From Eurosta solidaginis (Eukaryota > Arthropoda > Insecta > Diptera > Tephritidae): 64,000 nt of DNA. The stretch covers positions 357,013,739 through 357,077,738 of the forward strand of contig NC_090319.1 in the NCBI RefSeq assembly GCF_040869045.1, written 5' to 3'. This document shows, one piece after another, positions 33,418 through 45,789 of the stretch (positions are counted from its first letter, which is position 1; every line of letters begins with the position of its first letter). The notes under the pieces were generated by a model. It searched no databases, was not told the DNA's origin, and worked only from the letters and a program-made list of their open reading frames with translations. The translations under genes and the position numbers were made by a program.

Positions 33418-34475
33418 ATCTGAGTTTTATTATTGATATTAGAGAAAAATTGTAAGTTTACAAACGGCGATGGTTACTAAGACATGTTTCTGAATTTCAC
33501 TTCTTCATCAGCTAGCTTTTCGGGAGCTGAGCGTTGAACTCGAGTCTCCAACATTCATATCAGTGCAAGCCTTTTTAACTGCTACGCCATATGAATGTTC
33601 CGTTGTTCGCTGTACAATTGGTCTCTAAGAGTTGCCTTTTTTGTTTATATTCCTTTTGATCACCATGTAGGCACATACACTCTGTATGTAGTTTATTCCT
33701 AATGGTGTGGATATGATTTTTAGGCGTGCTTTTGAAAGCTTCAAAAGGAATATAAACAAAAAAGGCAACTCTTAGAGACCAATTGTACAGCGAACAACGG
33801 AACATTCATATGGCGTAGCAGTTAAAAAGGCTTGCACTGATATGAATGTTGGAGACTCGAGTTCAACGCTCAGCTCCCGAAAAGCTAGCTGATGAAGAAG
33901 TGAAATTCAGAAACATGTCCTAGTAACCATCGCCGTTTGTAAACTTACAATTTTTCTCTAATATCAATTACAAAAACCATTGTATAAAGCAATATGAGCA
34001 AAGCTCGCTAATTAAATACATATGATCATATTGATATAATAGTAACAGCGGAAGTATTAAAAACAAATACTGTAAAAATCCGAACAAATGTTACTAAGCT
34101 TTCAAAAGCACGCCTAAAAATCATATCCACACCATTAGGAATAAACTACATACAGAGTGTATGTGCCTACATGGTGATCAAAAGGAATATAAACAAAAAA
34201 GGCAACTCTTAGAGACCAATTGTACAGCGAACAACGGAACATTCATATGGCGTAGCAGTTAAAAAGGCTTGCACTGATATGAATGTTGGAGACTCGAGTT
34301 CAACGCTCAGCTCCCGAAAAGCTAGCTGATGAAGAAGTGAAATTCAGAAACATGTCCTAGTAACCATCGCCGTTTGTAAACTTACAATTTTTCTCTAATA
34401 TCAATTACAAAAACCATTGTATAAAGCAATATGAGCAAAGCTCGCTAATTAAATACATATGATCTGAGTTTTATT
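33418..34475. mobile_element. Three-copy SINE palindrome flanked by a 14-bp direct repeat
   Basis: ATCTGAGTTTTATT is at 33,418-33,431 and again at 34,462-34,475. Between them are three copies of a family A SINE: an inverted one (about 33,432-33,738), a direct one (about 33,739-34,023) and a second direct one (about 34,183-34,461). The 85 bases before the third copy (34,098-34,183) are the inverted copy of 33,658-33,740, so copy 1 plus spacer mirrors spacer plus copy 3. The tRNA-like head has TGGCGTAGCAGTTAAAAAGG (A-box-like) and CGAGTTCAACGCTC (B-box-like). The only difference I see between arms is CTTAG in copy 1 against CCTAG in copies 2 and 3. Confidence 0.85.
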
Positions 34476-34487
34476 TTTAGTTGTGCT

Positions 34488-35465
34488 TGAGTTGCTAAGG
34501 CGTATGTTCCAGCTTCCTTGAAAGTATGGTCGGACGAGTGCATGGCTGACAATTGAAATCTGAGTGTTCTTTGCCCACAAGGGAAGGGATCCTGCAAATT
34601 ACGCCATTTTTCCCATAATTGTCCTTCACAATGTCGCGTACAAGGTTCTTTCAAGCATATTGCGCGAATCGTTTAATTGGAACTTATAAGTGCGCCTTAA
34701 TACCTGCTTAATCTACCATCGAACAGATTTTCACTATGCGCCAAACCTTGGAAAAAAACCGCAAAAAAGAAATGACACCTATCAACACTTCGATCTTAAA
34801 GTCTTTTTGACAGGTTGAAAAGAGCTCTTGTATGACGCTATATTCGATTTCGGTTTCCCTGCAAAACACCATCAACTCAGTGAGAATTGGGAAGGACCTC
34901 TTTGAGCCATTCGAAATTAAACGAAGTTTCCATTGTGGGCAGCCATAACTTTGAAATAATAAAAGACTTCATTTATTTGTTAACAAGCACAAATACAAAT
35001 AACAAGATCAGCTTTGAAATTCAGCGAAGGCTCACTCTTGCCAATAAATGTTAATTGGGCTGGGTAAGCAATTGAAAAGTTATGTCCTCTCTCTACCAAC
35101 AAAAGTCGCTCATAATACCACTCCTCCTCAACGCGTTGGCAAAGGTGAGTACCAAAGAAGCTTTAATGATGAGCAGTACGAGCTTTATGTACACATCAAC
35201 ATATTACAGCGAATTAAAACCACCGGCTACGCTGGTTAGGCCCAGTTATGCGAATGAAACATGATGCTCCAGCTAAGAAAGTATTTTTAACGGAACCCAC
35301 CTATGGAAACATAGGAAGATGGTTGCCCCAACCTCACTGGAAGGATCAGCTGGAAAATTTTTTTTAACTCCGTTGTAGTGACCAATTTGGGGCCAGTTAA
35401 CCCAGCGAAGAAGCGACTGGCGCGTTTTTTCGGAGAGTCATAACCTATTATGACAGAGGTTTAAA
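34488..35465 (+). pseudogene. RTE-like LINE remnant D
   Basis: A heavily decayed copy beginning directly after the SINE palindrome. Readable blocks in broken frames are LPTREGILQIT (about 34,575), RLIGTYKCALIP (about 34,670), EQIFTMRQTLEKN (about 34,724), VRIGKDLFEPFEIKR (about 34,880), EIQRRLTLANKC (about 35,020) and the C-terminal SFNDEQYELYVHINILQRIK. The YADD block is deleted. It ends with a decayed DGHN/NRFDG tail and lacks the clean 3' terminus. Same family as the open copy at 22.3 kb. Confidence 0.7.
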
Positions 35466-35469
35466 TCGT

Positions 35470-37075
35470 ATTTAATTTCTAGTTCCTCATAGGAGAAGTT
35501 CTTTCCCCACAACAAAACAACCAAAGTGGCTCCAAATCGCACATTTGTTTATATGGATAGATGTCGTAAAGCCCAATCATCTTTCCGCTTTACCCCGTTC
35601 GTCGTGCTTCTATATGTCAGTAACGTGGGCCTTTTACTTGACGAGACGCAGTGGAGATTCTCATACTCTAGTGTGTCAAAAGCAAAATATTTTTTTTTTC
35701 AAAGCAACAACTCGTCACTTGCAGAACAAAGCCATTGAAAAAAGCGAATATGGCAACTGTAGTAACTGCAGTAAACAAGTTTGGATTAAAGTGGGAAATA
35801 TAAATAACGGGAAAGTATACAAATAGCTAAAATAAATCCCGCTGTAAAAAATGTAAAAAAGTATAATCTTTAAAATACTTACAGCATATTTAGTAATTTA
35901 ATTAACACTCTTTCATTACGTACTTTTAGTTCCTTCCTTAAATGTGATTAATTAAGCTGTAAACTTAACTCTTTACAAAGCAAGCCACCGACCAAGAGCA
36001 AGAATTTCCTGTAAAGCTTTAGCCACGACTTGCTTTCTTCAAAGAAACTTGCGAAAAAGAAAAGTAGCCAACAGATATGTTGTACCGAAAATTAGTGGCT
36101 ACTTAGCGCATCCGGACACCCTGGCGTGCGTACTCGCCCTTTCCAACTTACGAGTATGTATCTACCATTTAGCTGTTGTACTTTTTTATGCAAGCGGAAG
36201 AGAACAACTTCAAAGTAGCAAACTCTAAAAGTAGCTAGATAAAATTTTAGAGAATTAAATGTAAAAGTTTAAAGCGTGTGACCAAATAGCCAAGTGAAGC
36301 ATAGACAACAAAGTAAGGCTTGGGTTGGCATGCGCCACATCAGGGCACAAGCCAACACAACTGGTCTTATTGTAGTTTGTAAGCCAAAAGTTAATCGCAT
36401 TTATTGCACCGAGAGTAGCGGAAAGACGTAGATCACACAGTTGCACACACATTTACATATATACAGGCACACATTCATTCATTCATTCGTATAAACACAT
36501 ACGCATACGAGATATACACACAATGTCCTAACACCTTACTGGTTAGTCGAAACGTCGACGCACTGTTGTGACGCTGTTGCATCTCAAAAGGATTCCTTCA
36601 GTAATTAATTTATTTTAAATATAAAACAGACAAAGTTGTTGCGCATAAAAGTGCTTCGGATGCCAAGAGACAATGAATGCCATTAGTGCAACAAGGTGTA
36701 ATTCAATCGAAAAAGGACGATAGGGAAGTCTTCAAAGCAAGAATCAAATTTTTGTGCTGGTATCGCGAACTATGCGCCTTTTGTCTAAAGACAAACAAAT
36801 ATTTCATTGGACGAAACTTAAGTAAGAGCTTAATCAAATTTCTGTTTAGTTTGATCAAACCTTAAAAACTAATCAATTTCAAATGTCATAAGGAATCACT
36901 AGACACAAAAGTTTAGTATCAAATGAACGGAAAGCATTATGAAAAGTATTATCTGTATTCAGAAACTTGTACGTAGAAAAAATTCCTCTCCAAGATCCTT
37001 ACTTAGGTGGCTGTGATCACTTAGTCTAAAATTTTAGCCTGCATGACAAAAACTCATCATACTTTTCGATAAGAC
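35470..37075. other. Unassigned stretch
   Basis: No gene or transposon recognised. An ATTC tetranucleotide run is at about 36,472-36,487. Open frames at 35,545-35,826 and 36,677-36,865 have no recognisable motif. Confidence 0.45.
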
Positions 37076-37083
37076 TACAGTGG

Positions 37084-37512
37084 CTTACTTACTTACTTAA
37101 ATGATGCTTGATCATATAAACGGCAATGGCCGTCCAACAAAGGGCGTCAGTCGCTAACTGGCGCCAATTGGTAGCACCAAGAAAATTAAGTCGTTTTCCA
37201 CCTTATCCTTCCAGCGGAGTGGTAGCCGCCTTTTTCCTTTTCTTCTATAGGCGAGCTTCGTTAAAAATACCTTTTTGGCTTGAGCATCATCTTTCCTTTG
37301 CATAAAATGTTCTGTGTTTTCATTTGCTGGACTATATTGGTGTCTGCATAAGGCCAGCTCATCATTAAATCTTTTTCCTTACTCGCCGGTGCCTACGCGT
37401 AAAAGCGCATAAATCCTTCGAAGATCGTTTCCCTCGAACACTCCTAGAGAAGTCTCATATGATGTTGTCATGGTCAATGCTTTGCACCATATAGCAGGAC
37501 GGGTATTTCCTG
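37084..37512 (-). pseudogene. RTE-like LINE remnant E (3' end)
   Basis: Minus-strand 5'-truncated copy. It starts within the thumb (LLYGAKH, about 37,500), passes KRSSKDLCAF-like decayed text and LYADTNIVQQMKTQ, and ends with WRQLATDALCWTAIAV near 37,120. The stretch of TTACTTACTTACTTAAATG at 37,083-37,101 is the complement of the family 3' end. Non-functional. Confidence 0.7.
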
Positions 37513-37695
37513 TTTGCGAAACTAAAGATCTACATGAACTTAATTCGGAATTTTCGGCAAATCACTTATTTCTTTGAATAACTGCAAATAAAATCGCATA
37601 AAAGATATGTATTAATATCATAAATATATTAATGTCATAAAAAATATTAGACGTGTGTTTGTATATACAATACATATGTACATATGTACATACTA

Positions 37696-38050
37696 GGGCG
37701 GGTCAAATTGTATGGGGAAAAATGGAAAAAAATTTGGTGCACATCCAGTTTCTGAATCTATGGGTCATACTGAGTAAAATTGTCTAAGTGACCATAAGTC
37801 TGAAATTAATTTCGAGCCTCCGTAATTTTGTTAGAAAATTTTATATCCCAATTCAAATCCGAATTTGACAATTATTTTCATGTATTTCATTTGTGAGAGC
37901 CGCTATTCGAATTAGGATATAAAATTTTCTAACAAAATTAGGGAGGCACGAAATTCATTTCAGACCTATGGTCCTATGGACAATATTACTCAGTATGATC
38001 AATAGATTCAGAAACTGGTTGTGCTTTTCAACAATACATTTGACCCACCC
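37696..38050. mobile_element. TA-flanked MITE (mariner-like), 355 bp
   Basis: Terminal inverted repeats GGGCGGGTCAAATTGTATGG and, at the right, the complement of GGGTGGGTCAAATGTAT, each flanked by TA (37,694-37,695 and 38,051-38,052). Long inner arms continue the symmetry, for example TTTTGTTAGAAAATTTTATA near 37,843 against its inverse near 37,918. No open frame. TA target duplication and this size suit a non-autonomous Tc1/mariner-type element. Confidence 0.75.
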
Positions 38051-38059
38051 TAGTATATA

Positions 38060-38555
38060 CCCAGCAAAAACTGGCATTAGCAGTTGAAAATAATATGGAA
38101 CACTGGTCTTCTTCTGAAAGATAGGCCTAAGAAGAATCTAAATAAAGTAAATTATACGCACTATTTAAGGTTCATTTCCGCAACAAATAAGCCTTATCCC
38201 TAAGGTTAATAAAACAAAAAATAAACGTTGCCTAAACGCAAATGGGATACAAGATAAATAACACTTAACTTTAGTCGATAAATTTTCGTAATATTTTAAA
38301 AGAACCTAATTGATTTTCTGCTGCTTTTTTACTTGTCTCGTAACTTTAAAGTAGAAACTACCAATGAATATTCGATCATAGATTACTAATCTACACTTAA
38401 GCAATGCTTTGAAATAGGTGACTATAAAGATCAAAACTAGAAGATGGTGTCTTATTCTAAGTTCTATATAAGCCTGGCTTAATAGTAAATATAATAGACT
38501 ATAATTAGGTTTGAAATATAGCAAACTATTCCCTATTCCACTTGGTTCACCATCA
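38060..38555. other. Unassigned stretch
   Basis: No recognised content between the MITE and the next LINE. Confidence 0.4.
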
Positions 38556-38564
38556 TCATTAATT

Positions 38565-40940
38565 GTCGCTTAACCGCTCTAGCGATTTGGCCCGTTTCGT
38601 AGCAACTCATATCATTCATCCCTGTTTCACTATAACTGACGGAACTTCGGAGCACCAAAGGAGGTCAAGTCTTCCAACTAACCTACAGTGTCGACCAAAA
38701 TACTTTTTTGGCCGGAGCGTCTTCATCCATTCGCAAAAGATGACCTAGCCACCTACAATATCGTCATATCTGCGTAAAGCTTATACAGCGTATCACTATT
38801 CATCCTGCGATACTCTCGGTCGGTACCATGGGCAGGACTATAAATCTTCTGGAGAACTTTTCTCTCGAACACTGTAAGAGCCATCACATCTTCTCTCGAC
38901 ATCGTCCATGATTCTGAGCCATACAGGACAGGTATGATTTACTTTTCAATCGGCTACTAAGTAAGAGCAATTCTTCTCAAGAGTTATTCTCCGTTTGACA
39001 TCTAAGCTGACTTTGCTTTCTTTGTTAGTTCTGGTTTCCAAATAGACGAAATCCGTCAGTTCTTTCTTGAATGACACCAAGTACTTCATCTTATCACCGT
39101 TTACCACAAGACCTCTTTTTCGCTTCTTCATCTTATCGCAAGAAGGCAGACCTTAGAGCACGTTTGTTCAGGCCTATAATATCAATATCATCAGCATTCG
39201 CCTGCAGTTGTACACTCTTATAAAAGATTGTACCATCACGGTGTTATTCGCTGATAAAGTTATTTTCTCCAGCATTATTTTAACGAAATGAAAGGGAGTC
39301 GCCTTAGCTGAAGCATGGTTTAGTTTCGAATGGCTCGAAGAGGTCCATGCCAATCCTCATAGGGCTGGTGGTGTTGCTCAACATCATTTGGCAGAGCCTA
39401 ATTAACTTTGCAGGGAATTAGCAGCATACAAGCATCGCTATTAAATTTTGCTTTGAAATCAACGAAAAGATGGTGAGTGTCGATTAGACTGGGTTGGTCC
39501 CCATACAAAAAAAAATTGCAAATGTCCGCCCTTAAATTTAAGGATTATGTTGAGAGGGTTTCAGGAAAAAAAAAATTTTATTATTTTTTGATCCTTCGAA
39601 ATACAGCCGAAAGGTTTTTTCGTTGTAACTTCGTTATTTGACGTCCGATTTTTAAAATTGATGTGTCATTATTTTGGCCTTGAGAAGCTTCACTTTTCTT
39701 TCTAATGTCCTTTTAAGCTATGAAGTCACATGATTAGGTCAGCTAACAAAATTGTACCCCCTAAAGTATAATTTTTCCTTACCAAACGAAATTACTTAAA
39801 AATTCAAGAAAATGTTGCTTTCAAACCATATTACAAAAATAATAAGAAAAGTGAAGCTTCTCAAGCCCAAAACAATGACATATAAATTTCAAAAATCGGC
39901 CATCAATTCACCAAGTTACAACGAAAAAACCTTTTCGGCTGTATTTCGAAGGATTGAGAAAAGGAAAAAAATTTTTTCCAAAACGCTCTCAACATAATCT
40001 TTAAATTTAGGGGCGGATTTTAGTAACTTTTTTTCGATCCAATCTAGTGTCGATTCTTTTATCGTATTCTCTAATATATGGTGCATCTTGAAGATCTGGT
40101 TGATAGTAAATTTACCAAATCTGAAGCCGTACTGATAAGGTCCAATAAGTTTGTTTACTATGGACTTAAGTCTTTCGCACATTCACCCAGTACGCTTGAT
40201 AGAGCTTAATACGCGATATTAAGCATGCTGATTATGCGGTAATTGGTGCGGTTTAAGCGATCACCTTTCTTGTGGATTGGGAAGAGTATACTTCCAAACT
40301 GAAGACATGCGCTCATCCCACCATATTTTGCATAGGAGTTGATGCATGCTCTATACCAACTTTTCTACTCCGTGTTTGAACAGCTCGGCGGGTATTCTGT
40401 CTTTACCTGGCGCCTTTTGTAGCCAGGACATTACCATTATTACTTCGCCATAGTCGGATCCCAGAACGTACTTCCATCGGCGATTGGGAATTGGGTTCGT
40501 CTTCTCTCTTGCTAGCTAGCAATGAGAAGATGTGCTCCCTTTACAACTTAAGCATATTCTGTACGTCAGTTACCACGTCGCCATTGTCGTTGCTGCAGAA
40601 ATCCGCCCCGGTCTTGAATCCATCCGTCATCTGCCGAATTGTTTGGTTGAATTTTCAGGCATTATTCTTATTAGACAGCATCTTAAGCTCCCGCACGTCC
40701 GCCATTCCTCCTCACGTTTTTTCCTAAATAGGCGCATTTCTTCTTTCACGCATCAATATACCGCGTGTTGTCGCGTCCGTACGCAGTGTGGTCCGTAAAA
40801 CAGCGTCCTTCTTTTCCAAGGTAACGCGGCTTTCCTCAACGTATCAGTGGTTTTTGCGGGCTCGCAAGAAACCTATGGTGTCAGCAGTGGCGGTACATAA
40901 TGAGATAGAACTATGCTCGCACTGTTCGGTCACATCGTCA
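38565..40940 (-). pseudogene. RTE-like LINE (related family), split by a MITE
   Basis: The longest RTE-like remnant, minus strand. From high to low coordinate it reads ARKNH-like decayed text (about 40,850), EMRLFRKKREEEWRT (about 40,735), TDVQNMLKL (about 40,555), KAPGKDRIPAELFKHGVEKL (about 40,380), KKGDRLNRTNYRIISML (about 40,235), LKSIVNKLIGPYQYGFRFGK (about 40,155) and HHILENTIKESTL. After a MITE (39,487-40,044) it resumes with IDTHHLFVDFKAKFN (about 39,450), then decayed YADD-region text, VNGDKMKYLVSFKKELTDFV (about 39,090), SLDVKRRITLEKN, and HLLRMDEDAPAKKVFW near 38,715. It differs from the 22.3-kb family in sequence and 3' end. Stops and deletions are many. Confidence 0.8.
39487..40044. 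mobile_element. TA-flanked foldback MITE inside the LINE, 558 bp
   Basis: Ends GACTGGGTTGGTCC and, at the right, the complement of GATTGGATCGAAAA, each flanked by TA (39,485-39,486 and 40,045-40,046). Arms of about 200 bp are inverted copies, for example AGGATTATGTTGAGAGGGTT near 39,541 against its inverse near 39,995 and AGAAGCTTCACTTTTCTT near 39,683 against its inverse near 39,847. Removing the element with one TA rejoins the surrounding reverse transcriptase in frame, which fixes the ends. No coding capacity. Confidence 0.85.
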
Positions 40941-40949
40941 GGTCCAAAA

Positions 40950-42585
40950 TTGCATAACGTAATATGTGCCTATCCTATGCCTGATGACGTAAGTGCAGAA
41001 AAATCAGAATTATTATAAATAATACCCCATATAACTTAATTCCTTACAGAATTAAGGTCTGGTGCCATAATCCTTTTGATGGGTTCGCGTATAGATATGC
41101 AAACATACACAGGCAAACTGCATTCATAAAATATTTAATTCGCTGAATAAACCCATGAATAAAACAAAGCAAACATATGTATGAACATACAAAATACCCA
41201 AAAACTACAAAAAAGTACTCCTCCGAAGATTTAGGAAAATCAAGTTACTCAAAATGCGTGTTAAAAAATATTTGAAGTAATGCATTTCGATTCCATTCGT
41301 ATTTGAAATTTGGGCAATTAACAAGAGTATCACATTCAAGTGAGATTTAAGATTTGAGTTGTTTCTACGATGTCTATTATAAAATTTGATAAAAGCATAC
41401 CAACGTTAGTGTGTATTGTGTATTTATGCGTGAGTGTATGTATACGAAGGCATAGCAACCACTTACAGTCCATTTGACTCTTGTTTATGACACGTTATTT
41501 GATATCTCATCCCATTCAAATGTAATGCTTTGCATATTTGCTTAATTATGGAGTGGGAGCAGTAGGTTTGTATAAAAATGTATGAATGATTGTTTGTTAT
41601 TTGCCGCAGAAGTTCGAATCTTTGCATTGGCTAGCATTGCGTTTCCTTTCATTTTGCTGATTTATGATGAATTATGAGTCCCTTTTGACTCGTTTAACAT
41701 TTAATGCTATTTACATGCCAATCCGCACAATCCTTGCAAGCAATATTTTTGTATGCATACTTGCACACATACATAAGCACAAATAGTTACGTAAAAACCC
41801 AGCTATATGTACATACAATTGAAAGCTTTCTGCATAAATTCATATGATTGCTTTTTTTTCTGCGGGGTTTCCAATAAATGATCAACGAGCATTCCATAGA
41901 AAAACGTAAATTTTTCAATAGCTCTCTCTTTGACTTTTAATGTCAAATATCATATTTTAACTAGTCTTAGCTAATATTATATAGAGGAAAGTTTTGTTTC
42001 TATATCTGAAATAGATTCCCAATATTTTATTTTATTTTTTCATTTTTAGAAAATTTTGGATGTATATTCACGAATAGGTACTAATCTATATTTCATACAA
42101 CTAAGTCCCTACGGTCTAGATACTACAAGTGGATCCGGGTAAAACTAGAATCTGTACGTAAAATATGGTTATCAAATGGAAGCTTATGATAAGGGCTTTA
42201 ACATAAAATAAGTGTTATTGCGATGTCCCACTCCTTTTCAGGGATATAGACCTAAATGTATACCCCTGTATGAGTTTCAGGGTCATAAGGGTATTAAAGG
42301 AGAACGGATTATATTTAATATCTTAATTTTTTCTTAAATGACCTAAATGTTTTCAGATTGCGCTTTTTCGATATGAACATCAAATAAGAGGAATTTACGA
42401 GGGTTGCAATATATCTATAATATTTTTACGTATATATGGTAGGTACGCGAACATACTGCTGGATGACTGGGGTCTCGATATATAGATCAAAGCATGGACC
42501 TGGGTAACCCCAGGAGTGGATTTCACAATAATAATTTCGATATATCTACCCGTTACATTATATTTTTACGACGTGGGTAATAATT
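40950..42585. other. Unassigned stretch
   Basis: No recognised gene or transposon. Scattered ACATAC/TATGTA simple sequence (for example 41,088-41,110 and 41,746-41,772). Confidence 0.45.
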
Positions 42586-42589
42586 GAAG

Positions 42590-43450
42590 AGAATTGACGG
42601 AAGTACAAAATTGAGGGTGAGGGTGATGGAGAGGGAGATAGAGATGGAGAGAGAAATTGAAATGGAGATAGAGATGGAGATGGAGAAGGATATGGGCATG
42701 GAGATGGAGACGGCGATGGAGATGGATATGGCGATGGAGTAGGAAATGTAGATGAGGATGTAGAGACAGAGATCGAGATGGAATAGAGATGGAGATGGTG
42801 ATAGAGATGGAAGTGGAGATGAAAATGGAGACAGAGATGGAAATGCAGATGGAGATGGAGATGTAGATGTAGATGGAGATGGATATGGAGATGGAGATGG
42901 AGATGGATCTAGAGATGGAGATCGAGGTGGAGATGGAGATGGAGATGGTTATGGAAAAAGATATGGAGATGGAGAAGGAGATGGGGTTGTAAGTGGATAT
43001 GGAGAAATTTATGGAGATGGAGATATAGATGAAGATGGAGACGGAGATGGAGCTGGAGATGGAGATGAAGATGGAGATTGTTATGGAGATGGTGATGGAG
43101 ATGTAGGTGGGGATGGAGATAGAAAAGGAAATGGAGATTATGATGAAGATGGCGATGGAGACGGAAATGTAGATTAAGATGGCGATGATGAATGAGATGG
43201 AGATAAAAATTGGGGTGAATATGGAAATGGAGATAGATATGGAGACGTAGATGGAGATGGAGATTGAGACAGGCATTGGGAAGCAGATGGAGACAGGCAT
43301 GGAAATTAGAATGAAGGTGGAGATAGGGGTGGAAATCGAGATGCAGATAGAGATGGAGATGGAGATGGACATAGACAGGGAAACGGGATAGAGAGAGCGG
43401 AAGGCAGGGGAGGGGGAAATAGATACGAAGAGGGAGATGGAGAGGAAGAG
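42590..43450. repeat. Degenerate GGAGAT hexanucleotide tract (~0.85 kb)
   Basis: The plus strand is almost all purine plus T in the pattern GGAGATGGAGATGGAGATGG, with interruptions throughout. The minus strand keeps a 268-residue open frame (42,566-43,372) made of Ile-Ser repeats; this is a by-product of a period divisible by three (ATC TCC), not evidence of a protein. Strong purine/pyrimidine strand asymmetry. Confidence 0.9.
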
Positions 43451-44190
43451 GGAATGAGAAAATAACCTAAGAATGACAGCCGACGTGATAACGAATTATA
43501 AAAAAAGAATTATTTCAAGGCGTACCCTTGGAACTCGAGGCAGTAACAATAATTCGAAATGCATGGTCAAAGATTTCAAAATTACGTTTTTCTCAAATGA
43601 CTTTCTTCCGTTGATATACTGACGTTTTACGAGATCCCGTAGTTGTCGTTGCGGCTTCGAACATTTATTGGCGAATTTCTTATAAGTGTTTTCAAAAACA
43701 ATTTGTATAGTTGTGACTGAACACTGTAGTTTGAGTGCCCCACTAGCATTTGCTAATTCATAAATGTTTCACTGTCCCCAAGTTCCCAAGTTTAGTAGCT
43801 AGAAAATTTAGTACTGAAAAGATGCTACTTCTTTTGACAGCTGCTGATAATTTTTAGATTTGTACACTCCGCTTAAACTGTTCTGGCGGAATTTGGGAAA
43901 TGGAAGGAAAGTGTGACCTGCTCAGATGCCGCATTCTTTTTTGGGCCCCTTAGTGCAGAGTGAGATAACATTTTCCTTACATCCATTGCATTTACGACAT
44001 CTCTTTCTTGAAGTTAAGCTCACTTGAATTGCATGTTTAATATACTAAAAATATTGATACAATTCAATTTATCGGAAACGTGTTCTAATATATGGCAAAA
44101 AACTAAGATTACAAGTTCATTTCAAATCGTATGAAGATTACATACATTTTGGTTTTTCTCGCATGTATCAGATATCTGGGTAAAAGTAAG
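43450..44190. other. Unassigned stretch
   Basis: Nothing recognised. Sits between the hexanucleotide tract and the LINE. Confidence 0.45.
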
Positions 44191-45780
44191 GCAAAGCAAA
44201 AAAAATGGAAAAGTTTCTCTACGGACATAGAGTGCTCCAGCGAAACAGCACGGTTTAAAAAAGTCCTAGCAAGGGGAAACATAGTCCAGGCACTAATAAA
44301 GGAAGAGAACGGGGAATGGTCACGTAATAGCGAAGAATCCCTTGAGGTGCTTCTCGACACACATTTCCCATCGGGAGACGGTTTAGAAGAGTCAGCTAAT
44401 ATCACTCACACATCGATCACGGAGCGGGTAGTACCGGGCTTGGTGACCGATACCAAGATCGAATGGGCAGTGAAAACGTTTTCTAAGTTTAAATCGCCGG
44501 GCGCAGATGGTAGATTCTCGGCCATGCTACAAATTTCAAGTAGGGCGGTCGTGGAATGGCTTAAAATAATATTCGATGGGTGCATAAGGCTGAATCATGT
44601 ACCGCACTCTTGGAGAACTGCTCGTGAACTCCTTTCCTACCAAAGGCGGGGATGATCGGTCACGTGTATCCCAAAGACTATACACCCATTAGCTTAACAT
44701 CATTTCTGCTCAAAACCTTTGATAGGCTGATAGATGTGTACATAAAATCCAACGTGGATGAAAAGCTGATCTCCACAACACAGCATGCGTACACCAAAGG
44801 CAAGTCGGTGGTAATTAGCATAGAGAAAGCCCTGGAATATAAGGAATATGCTCTAGGAGTCTTCTTGGACATTGCCCGAATAATGTTTCTAAATGGGTGA
44901 TTATGGATGGTCTTAATTACATTAAAGTATATCCCGCCTTAATCAGATGCATCGTCTGCAAGTCAAATTTCAGGAAGATTACATCACAATGGGGATTGTA
45001 CGAGGCTACGAAATCAGTGGACAGGGGCACGCCGCAGGGAGGGGTGCTATGAACCCTGCTGTGGACGCTGGTCATCAACCAACTGCTCAGTCGATTCGAT
45101 GCGGGACCCGTAAAACTTACAGCTTTCGCAGATGACGTTGCAATTGTCCTAAGTGCAAAGTGCCTTCCAACGATCAGTTCTTTGATGGACCGGGCGCTTC
45201 GGGATACTCATACCTGGTTGAAATCCAATGCGGAGAAGACGGATATGGTCATGTTTACAAAGAGGTACAAGGTCCTAGACAGTAATCTGTCATGGAAGCT
45301 CAACGTGGAGGAGAGGGTGAAGAAGGCCTCAACGGCACTCTATGTATGACAAAGAATGCTGGGGTGTACGTGTGGCTTATCGCTCTCTCTTTCTCATTGG
45401 GGTTTTACAGCGATTATAAGCCCTATTCTGTACTATGGAGTTCTTGTTTGGTGGAAAGCCATACAAAAAACAACATACCTCAAATTAGAGGCGGTATGCA
45501 GATTGTTGATGCTTAGCATTACGAGAGCCCTGAAAACAACCTCGACGGCTGCACTGTATGCCATTCTGCATATTCCACCTGTAGATCTGGTAGCAAAGAA
45601 CATAGCATTAACAACTGCAACCAGGCTCGGTGCCTCGGGGCAGCTTGAGCGCCGACCATATGGCCATAGTAGTATAGCATCATCAATCACAAGACGAACA
45701 TACTACCTGATTCCCTATCTGTTCTTCGAAGGAAACCTTAAGGCCACAATAGAGGTGGATGGTTGGCGCAAGGTTGCGCA
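44190..45780 (+). pseudogene. Reverse transcriptase domain of the LOA/I-type LINE
   Basis: Three frames hold consecutive blocks. Frame 44,131-44,655 has the pre-RT part and KFKSPGADGRFSAML; a frameshift at about 44,650 leads to frame 44,652-44,900 with VYPKDYTPISLTSFLLKTFD and GVFLDI (motif A). Further on are GTPQGG(V) near 45,030 and AFADDVAIVL (the YADD-type box, about 45,120-45,150), then KSNAEKTDMVMFTKRYK. Frame 45,356-46,066 continues the thumb with ILYYGVLVWWKAIQ (24-37) and RALKTTSTAALYAILHIPP (57-75). The order matches RTs of the LOA/I/R1 groups. At least two frameshifts and one stop make it inactive. Confidence 0.85.
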
Positions 45781-45789
45781 AATGGCGGC

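Noticed and set aside
39476..40055. A 10-bp direct repeat (AGTGTCGATT) as target-site duplication of the MITE
   Set aside because: Removing one 10-bp copy shifts the host LINE frame, while removing the element with a TA duplication keeps it. The 10-bp match partly reflects similar neighbouring codons.
42566..43372. A 268-residue minus-strand open frame rich in Ile-Ser
   Set aside because: It is the translation of a degenerate hexanucleotide repeat; a period divisible by three keeps it open without selection.
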